DNA of 64,000 nucleotides from Owenia fusiformis (taxonomy: Eukaryota > Annelida > Polychaeta > Sabellida > Oweniidae). The notes beneath the pieces are model-generated. The model saw nothing but the letters and a program-made list of their open reading frames with translations. It had not been told where the DNA came from and searched no databases. Shown here in pieces: positions 47,140 through 56,879 of this stretch (position 1 is the stretch's first letter; every line of letters starts with the position of its first letter). The stretch lies in NCBI GenBank assembly GCA_903813345.2, contig CAIIXF020000009.1, positions 12,146,030-12,210,029 of the forward strand, in the 5' to 3' direction. Position numbers and translations under genes: made by a program.

Positions 47140-49145
47140 TGTTATCACATTTTATTGACAAATACCATAATAATTATAATCATGGAAATGAACCATTTAT
47201 TCCAAGAACCGATTTAACATTTGACCTGCTCTCTACCAATGACAGAGAAGTCTATAACATTCTACTCGGCTTAAATATTAATAAAGCCACTGGCCCTGAC
47301 ATGTTGAGTAATAGAATGCTAAAAATGGCAGCACCATCACTTTCACCTATTTTATCAAAACTGCTTAACAAAATGTTTACTTTGAATCAATATCCTCAAC
47401 TATGGAAGGTCGGTCATATTGTAGCTATTCATAAAAACAAAGATAAAACAGATGTGAAAAATTATCGCCCAATAACACTCCTGTCTTGTATTTCTAAAGT
47501 CGCCGAGCGCATTATTTTTAAAAGACTCTTTGATCATTTCATTTCTAACAATTTATTTTACAATCTTCAAAGTGGTTTCCTGCCAGGACATAGCACACAG
47601 GCACAACTTTTAAGTATTATTGACCACATAACAAATGAAATTGAAAATGGGGCTAATGTAAGAGGGATATATCTTGATATTTCGGCTGCATTTGATTCAA
47701 TGCCCCATGGGCTACTATTAGGAAAATTGAAAATGTTTGGTTTTGGTCCGAATATCCTGGAATTGATGAAATCATATTTACTACACAGACAAGTGAAGGT
47801 GGTATTAGATGGTCATGAGTCAAACTTATCTGAAAAGGGTTATATCAATTCTGGAGTTCCTCAAGGCTCGATCCTGGGGCCCCTCTTATTTTTGATCTAT
47901 ATCAATGATTTACCTGACAATTTGAATTCAAAATGTTTCATCTACGCAGATGATACCTCAATTTACCAGTCATTCACAGCTGAAACAGCAACTGAAATGA
48001 ACAATGCCCTACAGGAGGATCTCAACCATATTTTTCAATGGTCTGAAGTATGGAAATTAAATTTTAAAGCTTCTAAAAGCAAAGATTTGACCTTTACCAA
48101 TCCAAAGAAACGTGAAATTTTGACCATAGATCTTTCTCTCGGAAACGACATTATACCAAGAGTAAACAGCCATAAGCACTTAGGCTTAATCCTAGACAGA
48201 AATCTCACTTTTGACCTTCACATAACTGAACTTGGTGCAAGAATAGACAAACTTTTAAATCCACTGAAAGCGCTCTGTCAGAAAATAAATGGAAAACATC
48301 TCGAAACAATCTTTAAATCTTTTATCCTGCCACTTTTTGACTATGGTGATATTTTATATGGGTGTGCAAACACAACAAAATTACAGTTATTAGATCGACT
48401 TTACTATAAAGCCGCTTGCATTTGTTCAGGTACTCTGTAACATGGGACTTCGACAATTAAAGTGTTGAATAATTTAAATTGGCCAACATTAACAAAGAGG
48501 CGTCAATATCACAGAAGCATTTTCATGTATAGGGCACATAATAATATGCAGCCCTCTTATGTTCTTAACATATTTGAGCCTCTCAAAAGAAACCATGCTT
48601 ATGGTCTAAGAAATCAACTGAGCTACACAATTCCTAATAAATCCTCATTTTCTAATAGATCTTGCATATCAAAAACACTGACTGAATGGAATAAGCTTTC
48701 ACCTGAAATAAGAAATTTACCTACCCTTAGTATATTCAAATCCAGACTTAAAATAGATCTATTCAATGACGATGTTACAAATTCATCAGAACTCTCCGTT
48801 TCAAGAAAACAAGAAATAATTTTCAATAGAGTGCGCTGTGATCTCATTTTTAAGGCTCACCTTTACGCTCACAATTTCACTTATATAAACTCCCCCATTT
48901 GCCAGTGTGGAATGGATGGTGAAACAACCAATCACGTAATTTTTCACTGTAATCTAAGATCAACATTTTGGACAGAATTTGAAAATGAATTAAAAAATAT
49001 GAACATAGAATATTCTACTAAATATAGATCACAACGAGACAAACTCTCCCTTATCCTCAATGGCGATAAAAGGCTACCTAAAGCTGTAAACTTAAATATC
49101 CTCAAATGTAGTGCCATCTTTTTTGAACGATGTAAAAATGTCTAG
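47140..49145 (+). pseudogene. CR1-like reverse transcriptase with one in-frame stop
   Basis: Nearly intact RT and tail domain: ATGPDMLSNRMLK, NYRPITLLSCISKVAERI, GIYLDISAAFDSMPHGLL, SGVPQGSILGPLLFLIYIND, catalytic CFIYADDTSIY near 47937-47970, then SHKHLGLILDRNLTFDLHI and the C-terminal knuckle ICQCGMDGETTNHVIFHC. The only break is TAA at 48438-48440, between CSGTL and HGTSTIK. The other copies here read SGALHGS and SGAMHGT, so TAA is an extra codon rather than a substitution. Translation to the left begins at a TTG that is only the truncation point. The copy cannot retrotranspose without the endonuclease. Confidence 0.85.
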
Positions 49146-49330
49146 GTCACCCCCACCACTGTAACCCTCCACAAATACAACCCCTATTTTAATAATTGAT
49201 TGAATACTGTTAATTGATTTTCATCATATAACGTGGCTGATAATGCTGATGCCCAGCCACAAGCACATGTGCACTTTTTTACTGTATTCTTTGTATAAAT
49301 ATATAAATAAATAATAAAAAAAAAAAAAAA
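47140..49330 (+). mobile_element. CR1-like LINE, 5'-truncated, poly(A) tail, 9-bp target duplication
   Basis: The insertion starts after ATGTTACAT at 47131-47139 and ends in a poly(A) run followed by the same ATGTTACAT at 49331-49339. The 3' UTR has ACGTGGCTGATAATGCT, then AATAAATAATA into the tail. It lies inside a tandem array whose unit contains CACATGTTACAT, so the target was an array unit. It starts within the RT N-terminal region and lacks the endonuclease. Confidence 0.85.
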
Positions 49331-50283
49331 ATGTTACATGGTTAGAAGTTCTAGAGCTGATTAACTTTCCGGCGGCCATCTTGCATTCTGGCGGCCATCT
49401 TGGAATTTTTTTAGATTAATATTGTCATCACGATTCCAGAAAAAACACTTCACAGATGTACTTTAAATGTCGACACATGTTATATGGTAAAAAGTCCTAG
49501 ACCTCATTATTTTTTCGGTAGCCATCTTGCATTCTGGCGGCCATCTTGGAAGTTTTAAGATAAATCTAGTCATCACAATCTCAAGAAAACCAAACAGATT
49601 TACTTCAAATTTCTACACATATTACATTGTAAGAAGTTCTAGAGGTGGTTAACTTTTCGGCGGCCATCTTGCAATCTGGTGGCCATCTTGGAAGTTTATG
49701 GATAAATCTTGTCATCGTTATTCCAGAAAACCACTTTACTGATTTTCTTGAACTTTTTACACATGTTACATGGTAGGTTACATGATATCTTTTATATTGA
49801 TATAAACAGGGGCAAAAGGCACTAAAATGGGATTAGACAAGGTGGCATTCTGAAGTCTCACTTTCTTGTCATCACACTGAAACCACTGAACAGATTACTT
49901 CAAATTTTCACACATGTTATATGGTAAGAAATCCTAGAGCTCATTCGTTTTCTGGTGACCATCTTGCATTCTTGCGGACATCTTGGAAGTTTTAAAGTAA
50001 ATCGTGTCATCGTGATTTCAGGAAAACCAAACGGATTTACTTCAAATGTTCACATATGTTACATAGTAAGAAGTTCTAGAGCTGATTAACTTTTCGGCGG
50101 CCATCTTGCATTGTGGTGGCCATCTAGAAAGTTTTTAGATAAATCTTGTCATTGCCATTCCAATTTTAACACATATCAATATTAAGAAGTTCTAGAGCTG
50201 ATTAAGTTTTCGGCAGCCGTCTTGCATTCTGGCGGCCATCTTGAAAGTTTTACAGAAATCTTGTCATCGTGATTCCAGGGAAA
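49331..50283. repeat. tandem array of about 7 diverged 120-150-bp units
   Basis: Each unit contains ACACATGTTACATGGTAAGA, AGTTCTAGAGCTGATTAAC, one or two copies of GGCGGCCATCTTG, and AATCTTGTCATCGTGATTCC. Unit starts fall at about 49331, 49478, 49615, 49757, 49912, 50050 and 50168. A partial unit (about 47099-47139) lies on the other side of the CR1 insertion. Units are diverged, so the array is old relative to the insertion. Confidence 0.85.
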
Positions 50284-50660
50284 CTTTTTTTTTCTTTTAT
50301 TCTTTATTCCTACCCACACTTGTGGGTATAAAATAGTACATACGAGGGTTGTCCCAGAAGTAATGCACTTTATGCTTTAACTTGCTTCAATATTCTTCAA
50401 TTCAGCTGAAATCTTGTGTATATAACAATTGAAGTCTTGTCTATTACATCCTGTAGTTTCAGCATTAAACATTAATATTAAGTCTTAATATGGTTGCTAT
50501 AGCAACATGGGGGAAGGGGTGGGCGGGGCAGGTACCAATTTCTCTAATTATGAAAAGATCCAAAGTGTTATTTTATTAATATTTCTTTCTTTTAAATGAT
50601 CAAAATGTTTGGGAATTTGTTAAATTTATTCAGCATGATGTTAAACAAGTACAAATAATG
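50284..50660. other. LINE tail-like and mariner-end-like fragments
   Basis: TTTTTTTCTTTTATTCTTTATTCC then ACCCACACTTGTGGGTATAA resembles the reverse of a LINE 3' end. GAGGGTTGTCCCAGAAGTAA at about 50344 resembles a mariner terminal repeat, but no opposite end was found. No gene. Confidence 0.35.
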
Positions 50661-50815
50661 ATCGGTGTTAATAAGGTACATTCAAAAATATACCAAACGA
50701 TAAAATTAGACAAACAGAATGTCATGCATTTCTAGGGGTAAGGTATAGTAGAGTGAGTATCCCTCATTAGAAATTCAACGCTGATACTGATGGTGAATAT
50801 TCTTATATTTTTCAG

Positions 50816-50977
50816 GTTGACAGTGTTTTGTTTGGTCACCTCTGTCAGATTGTCTACCTTCCTCTACCAACAATGCCACATAAGATTATGATTGAAAAAG
50901 AGTGCAAAAATCTGGTGGCATTCTGTGATCGCATGAAAACATTGGCTTGGCCTGATTGGGACAAATTGACCAACTAA
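50816..50977 (+). CDS. second copy of the FAXC terminal exon, intact
   Basis: A 162-bp exon with the same acceptor phase and the same TAA stop as 40805-40966. It encodes 53 residues that differ from the first copy at five positions (Cys to Ser, Ser to Gly, Ile to Leu, Val to Ile, Asn to Lys). The TATTTTTCAG acceptor is kept and no stop or frameshift occurs. Upstream intron text (about 50665-50755) and downstream 3' UTR also match the FAXC locus, so this is a genomic, not retroposed, duplication. No other FAXC exon was found nearby. It may be an alternative last exon reached by splicing from 40150, or a relic of a partial gene duplication. Confidence 0.75.
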   Translation, partial: VDSVLFGHLCQIVYLPLPTMPHKIMIEKECKNLVAFCDRMKTLAWPDWDKLTN

Positions 50978-51932
50978 AACACGTGCCATTCTGTATATAT
51001 GCCATTTTAGTGTCTTTAGATTTAGATTTTTGAAATACAACTTTATACTCGTATGAGAACTTTGAGTGACACTGTATATAGTATAAAGCCCATATGGGGT
51101 TCACTGGATACCCTCAGAATAGACTGAAGTGTTTATTTGATTGAAACTTCAGTGTCACTATACAATGCGTATCAAAAAAGGAACAAATAAATCGTAAAAC
51201 CATAAAACCAGAGATGACTGAATCAATTTTATTCAATATACTTAGGGACTTTGAAGTGTTAATCATAATAACAAAGGGATTTGTTTGTATTCACGAATGC
51301 AACTAACGTCTGACGGGTACCGGATTAACTTACTATTTTATTGGCTAATTTCATTTAAATATATATAGGTACCTGCCACTATTCCATTCATATTTAAATG
51401 AGTTGATCATAAAATAGTATGTTAATCCGGTAGCCGCTATTTGCATTGGCGAATACGAGTTTATTTCTTTCTCCTTACATTTTTATGCCCAATCAAAACA
51501 TCAAAATATATACAAGATAAAATATAATTATTTTGTTTATTCTGAGAATATAATAACCAGTTTACAATATTCTTTTTTACTGAATAGTAACAGTTATTAA
51601 ACTTCTACTTATGAACTGTTTCCTCTGTTTGTATAGTTGTAAGTTTGTAAGTTGGACATTTTCAAAATCAAACCACAAAATTCAACTTTCCAGGCTTCCT
51701 CTAGAAGACCACCAATTATACGACCATATCCTTATGAAGTCAAAAGTCTACGTAAAAGTAAACTAACGTAATCTGGTCATCCGTATTGCCAATCAAACCT
51801 CTTTAATATAAATTATGAATAATCTACAGATTTTGGGTATTTTACATATAGTCAAATATTAAGAGCATGTTTATCATTACTCAATATTCTAGTTTTACGA
51901 AATTCTATATGTCTCTTTATTTTGCACACCTG
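50978..51932. other. spacer between FAXC exon copy and CCDC166-like gene
   Basis: The first part matches the FAXC 3' UTR. A pair of inverted CCGGATTAAC / GTTAATCCGG motifs lies near 51323 and 51422, around the text ATTCATATTTAAATGAG. No gene. On the minus strand AATAAA occurs at 51916-51921, 12 bp past the CCDC166-like stop codon. Confidence 0.45.
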
Positions 51933-54900
51933 TCACGACATATCTTCCTCTTCATCTAGTAATCCAAAGTTTTTATAAACTTGATGTTGCCTTGAAGAGC
52001 GTATCTTTTTTAGATCATTAGCATATTGTTGTTCCCGTAAAAGTTGTTTTTTCTGCTCCTCTAACTGAGCTTTGTGCTCGTGAAGTGCCCGAGTTTTACG
52101 GATTAATTTCAAGAGTTCATGTCTCAGGGCTCTGTTTTCTATCTTTATATGATCTGTGTGGTCATTCAGACAAGCAAAGGCTTCCTGAAATAAATATAAA
52201 GCATAATTTTAACATAAGTAAACAATCAACTCAATGGCCATGTACATACAAAATATATGCAGAGGGTTGAATGAAGGATTCACTCAATGACCACACAAAT
52301 ACAATATACAGGGACAGATTTAAATAACAATCCACTCAATGGCCATGTACATACAAAATATATGCAGAGGGTTGAATAAAGGATTCACTCAATGACCACA
52401 CAAATACAGTATACAGGGACAGATTTAAATAACAATCCACTCAATGGCCATGTACATACAAAATATATGCAGAGGGTTGAATGAAGGATTCACTCAATGA
52501 CCACACAAATACAATATACAGGGACAGATTTACAATAACAATCCACTCAGTGACCATGCAAGGCTCACATTATAAAGGGAGTGAGTTAGATAAACAAACA
52601 TGCACATACATTATAAAAGGAGAGGGACTTCTCCAAGACATGGCACATTATGGCCTGATATATCATTTGATTGCATATGCTACTTGTAGACATAGCCAGA
52701 TTATTTCAGTATGACAGCCTGATAATTGGTTTTTGTCCTTAACAAAAATATGTGATACATGCACTAGAAAATTGAAGGATATGCAGGACATAGTCTCTCT
52801 CTTACATTGTAACAGATCCTATTTGTCTTTGAACTATATTACATGTAATGATGGGGCACCAACCTTGTTTGCTTGTTTTGTCATTGTTTGTATCCTTTGT
52901 TCAGATTCAGTCTGGAATTCCCGCTTTTCCTTGAGGAATTTTGCCTTCAATGATTGTATTGTCTCTGAGTGTTTTCCCCGCATATGCATCACCTCCCTCT
53001 CCAGTTCACGAATCTTAGCAAGTTGCTCCTTTTGAAGATTCTGGAACACAAAATTGAAGAAATTGACTTACACGTATAGAGGAATACACATTACCTATCG
53101 AGATAATGTACAAGCAAGGCATTAACATGACAAAATATCACCTAGTTGCTCACAATATTATTAGTCCAATCTAAAGTCAGATTTGAACTTCTGAGAACTT
53201 GTAGATTTTGGTAAAAAATTGGTCAATTTGAAGCAAGTTGAAAAAAGACCTTTTTGACCCTGAGAAGGTCATTGAAGGATGTGAAATTTGAACTCCCGAG
53301 AACTTGTAGATGGTCATTGAAGGACAAATATTTTTTTGACCATGAGAATGTCATTGAAGCTCAAATCTATAGTCAGATTTGAACTTCTGAAAACTTCTAG
53401 ATGATTTTGAAAAAAAATTGGCCAATTTGAAGCAAGTTGGAAAAATACCTTTTTTGACCTTGAGAAGGTCAATGAACATCAAATCTCAAATCTAAAGTCA
53501 GATTTGAGCTTCTGATAACCTCAAGATGATTTTGAAAAAAATATTGGTTAGGCTAATTTGAAGCAAGTAAAAAAAACTTTTTGACCTTTTTTACCTTGAA
53601 AAGGTCACTGAAGGTCAAATCTTAAATCTAAAGTCAGATATGAACTTCTGAAAACTTGAAGATGATTTTGAAAAAAAGTTTAAGTTGATAAGTTATTGGA
53701 AGTTTTAAGAATTGTTGATTACAGACACCAACCGCCACCCGCCGATCGCTAATCACCAACTGCTGATTGCCAACCACCAACCGCCGTCACAAAAAACGGA
53801 GACCATAACAATATGTCACCACTTTTTGGCGGTGACATAAAAGCTATAAATTCAATAAAATATGAAGTATAAATTTTAGACACCTCACATTTGTTAATTT
53901 TAAACCACATGCGCTTAATGACTACATGCACAGTATGTTAGTTCATAATTCAAGCATGGACAAATTTTCTCAACCAACTAGACAACAGCAACGCCAAAGT
54001 GTAGCAAATCCCATCAACAGCAATGGCTGGCATTTTTACAAAGGAAATGTATAGCAAATATCGTAAAATAACATACATAAGAAAGGTCACCATTTTCAAA
54101 ATGGTTGCTCAGTAGCCAAATTATCATCAGAAAAAGAAATATGCTTTTATGTAGGCACATATAAATTTTTTTTTAAATCGCACACACGTACATGTAATTG
54201 TCAGCCATCTTTTTTATTCTCTTTCAACCAATCAAACTACCTATATCTTATCTACATTGCCAATTGTCTCTTGGGGAGTCCCCTTACTTTACCTTATATT
54301 CTTGAAGATCTTCAAGCTCTTGTTTGGTCCTTGACAACATATTCTCCTTCTCCAGCATTACAGCTCTCAGTGCTACAATAATAGATAGCAATACCTAATT
54401 TGATTCAGCCGAGAGTATTTGTCTCCTGGATTTGTCTACATTATAGGTCCTCATAGGATAAGTTGAGTTATTTTATATCTCATGAAATTTACTTTCATTT
54501 TTTAACAATTTTAGACTCAATAAATGAGCGAGATAAAAATACATGTAGAGATTATTTACTAGGAGGGATTGAATATGGGTATTATTTCACAGGATTATTT
54601 CCGAAAGTGTGAAATGTGGAATGAAAAAGTGTATTCTATTGTGTAAATAATAGAGTAAAAAGACTAGTATCAAAAAAATATTTTAAAACAGTTGATGCAC
54701 ATACTGGCTTTTTTCTCCTCATATTGTTTCAACATGTTTTCCTTTTCTTGCTTTATGTCTTGAATTTCTTTTGAGTTCTGGTCACTCAATGAGATGATGG
54801 TTGTCTGTCTTTTGGATGTTTTCTTTTCCATGTAGCTCATGTACTCATGCTGAAATAACAAGCCAAAGCATCACTTATATAATCAGGGGTTTCATTAGCA

Positions 54901-56596
54901 GCACGCAACAGGCGATTTTCTCCAGTTGTTTTCACAAAATCGCCTGTTGTTCTTCGGGACTTTTCCACTTTTCCATGTTAAATTTATGATTTCCATTAAT
55001 TTAGCCTGTTGTTTTCATTTATTTAGCTGGTTGTGAGAAATTCAAGTAAAAACCTCTGGTACTTATGCTGAAATACATGAATTGGCAAATTTTCACAAAT
55101 TGCTAAATTCGCCAAATTAAGATGGCCGCCAAACTAAATATGCAGTATCAGTATCAGTATGCAGGATAATAATTTGTTTATTTACTCACACTCTCAATTC
55201 TAACTTTATGTGCCTCTTGTTGTAGCCACTCATTCTCTGCTCTGAGCTCTTCAACCTTTTGCTTCATGCTATCTAGTTCACCAGTCAGTTGATCAAGTCT
55301 GAAACAGTAAGGACATTTAACTTTGTATATTTGTAATGACCCAAGAGTGCCCTAAAGGAATGACTTAACTACCGAGCACAATGTACAAAAGCCAGATACA
55401 GAAATGAAAAAAAATATTTTCAAGCCCAGGAAATCATTATACTATTCCCCTTTGAAAGGACCACACACTCATGATCATCCCGGCACACTCAGTGGCCATA
55501 GAATATGGTAAACCTTACTCACTTCGAGAGCCATGTTAGATTTTGAAACTTATGGCTCTCAAACGGAGAAGTGAACAGCTGATCAATAGTGACCTTTGAA
55601 ATCGAATTAAGTCGATCAGCGGCTTACTTTTGGTCTCTAACTGTGTCTTACATCAGTATCATCAATCCGTGTAAGTATTGGAGCGCTGGAGTACTTATAT
55701 TTCGATCAAGACTTGTAAATTGTTCATTGAGTGAAAGTTTTTTAGACCTATTTCCAATATGGCGGTTTGCTAGGTGCGAGATACGCAATGAACGAAATGA
55801 ATTTTGAAAATTAGTTAGGTTCGGACAACCTCCGGAGATTTACGAAAATATCCGAGCAGAAACCGCCATATTGGAATTTGGCAGTAAAACGATTCACTCG
55901 ACTAACAATTACAAGTCTTGATCGAAAAAGAAGTACTCCAGCGCTCCAATACTTACACGGATTGATGATACTGATGTAAGACACAGTAGACCAAAAGTAA
56001 ACCCTGATCGACTTAATTCGATTCCAAAGGTCACAATCATTGAGCTGTCCAAATGCTCCGTGGGAAAGCTATTATATCAAAATCCAAATAGCTTTCGCAG
56101 AAAGTAAGGTAAACCATGTCATGTCAGGCCTTGCAATATAGTATAGCATTGTACTGTCATATCAGGTTTTAACATTACGACGGTCATGACGGGCCATGCA
56201 ATTTAATATAGCCTTGTCACGGTTATATCAGGCTATCACAATAACACTACCACGGTCATGCCAGGATCCTTGCGAAACTTAAAAACACTTAATAACATGG
56301 TGACGGTTGTGCCAGGAATTAGTCTTGCAATAGATAGGGTCTCAAGAAAATTTGCTTTAATTAGCAAAAAGTTGAACACATGACGTTCTAGCTGGTCAAA
56401 AATAGAGGTATTAGCCCTATTAATTTTATTGATGAACTGTGATAATTTACTCAGCAGAGCAGTTCATGCTCAGCACTTACTCTTGTTGAAGTAATTTCTC
56501 CTTGTCAGACGGTTCTTTTTCACCATCGTCTTTTCTTTTTGCTTCTCCGTCATCTCCTTTCTTCTTTTTCTCCTTTCCTTTCTTCTTCGGGGGCAT
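51933..56596 (-). CDS. CCDC166: CCDC166-like coiled-coil protein, six exons, 292 aa
   Basis: Minus-strand exons: 56481-56596, 55190-55298, 54705-54849, 54293-54372, 52864-53040, 51933-52184. All have AG acceptors and GT donors with matching phases, totalling 879 nt. The protein starts MPPKKKGKEKKKKGDD, a basic and then acidic tail, followed by almost continuous heptad-rich coiled coil: LDQLTGELDSMKQKVEELRA, EYMSYMEKKTSKRQTTIISL, LEKENMLSRTKQELEDLQEY, IRELEREVMHMRGKHSETIQ, IKIENRALRHELLKLIRKTR. The lysine-rich start and the ELERE...H...K.FL.E and ENRALRHELL segments resemble vertebrate CCDC166 (DUF4515-type, related to the basal-body factor BBOF1). A cilium or basal-body role is inferred, not shown. 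It is shorter than human CCDC166, lacking the Pro-rich tail. Confidence 0.75.
52222..52540. repeat. minisatellite, three units of about 108 bp
   Basis: Three near-identical copies begin at about 52225, 52332 and 52437, each containing CACTCAATGGCCATGTACAT, GCAGAGGGTTGAAT and AATATACAGGGACAGATTTA. They lie in the last intron of the CCDC166-like gene, just upstream (in gene sense) of its last exon. Confidence 0.85.
53165..53690. repeat. tandem repeat, about four diverged units
   Basis: Repeated sentence containing AAAGTCAGATTTGAACTTCTG, AACTTGTAGATGATTTTG, AATTTGAAGCAAGTTG and GACCTTGAGAAGGTCA. The last contains a short inverted repeat of its own (GACCTT/AAGGTC). The units lie in the intron between 53040 and 54293. 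A short ACCAACCGCC-type run follows at about 53727-53790. Confidence 0.75.
55573..56050. mobile_element. foldback element, about 195-bp arms, in CCDC166-like intron 1
   Basis: Left arm from GAACAGCTGATCAATAGTGA (55573) to TTTCCAATATGGCGGTTT (about 55772) and right arm from AAACCGCCATATTGGAA (about 55858) to 56050 are inverted copies. Shared blocks include AATCGAATTAAGTCGATCAG, GTGTAAGTATTGGAGCGCTG, GGAGTACTT and GATCAAGACTTGTAA. The centre is only about 85 bp, so nearly the whole element can form a hairpin. No coding region. Confidence 0.8.
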
Positions 56597-56879
56597 ATTG
56601 AGGTGGATATTTGGCTAAAACTTTAAGAAATTCTGATATTTTCAAAATTTTAGCTTTGTGTTGCCAGGATAAAGAAAAGCTAAGATTTGCAGTGACGCAG
56701 CTTGGTATCTAAAAAAGGACGAACTAAGGATTATGTTTATTTTATTTGACGTTATGTTATGGGTAAAAATATATTTAAACATAATCTAATATTTTTTTAC
56801 AAGATGATAACGATGAATCAATATATGTTTTGAAATAATATAAATTATAAAAATACGAAACAATCCCACAAACCTTAAA
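56597..56879. promoter_or_regulatory. head-to-head intergenic region, probable bidirectional promoter
   Basis: Only 283 bp separate the start codons of the CCDC166-like gene (minus) and LSM11 (plus), so both promoters and 5' UTRs must lie here. No TATA box at a standard position stands out. GTTGCCAGG at 56660 matches only one half of an RFX X-box, which would suit a ciliary gene, but the second half is poor. Transcription start sites cannot be placed. Confidence 0.5.

Noticed and set aside
50340-50400. Complete mariner transposon
   Set aside because: Only one end-like sequence is visible, with no opposite terminus or transposase coding.
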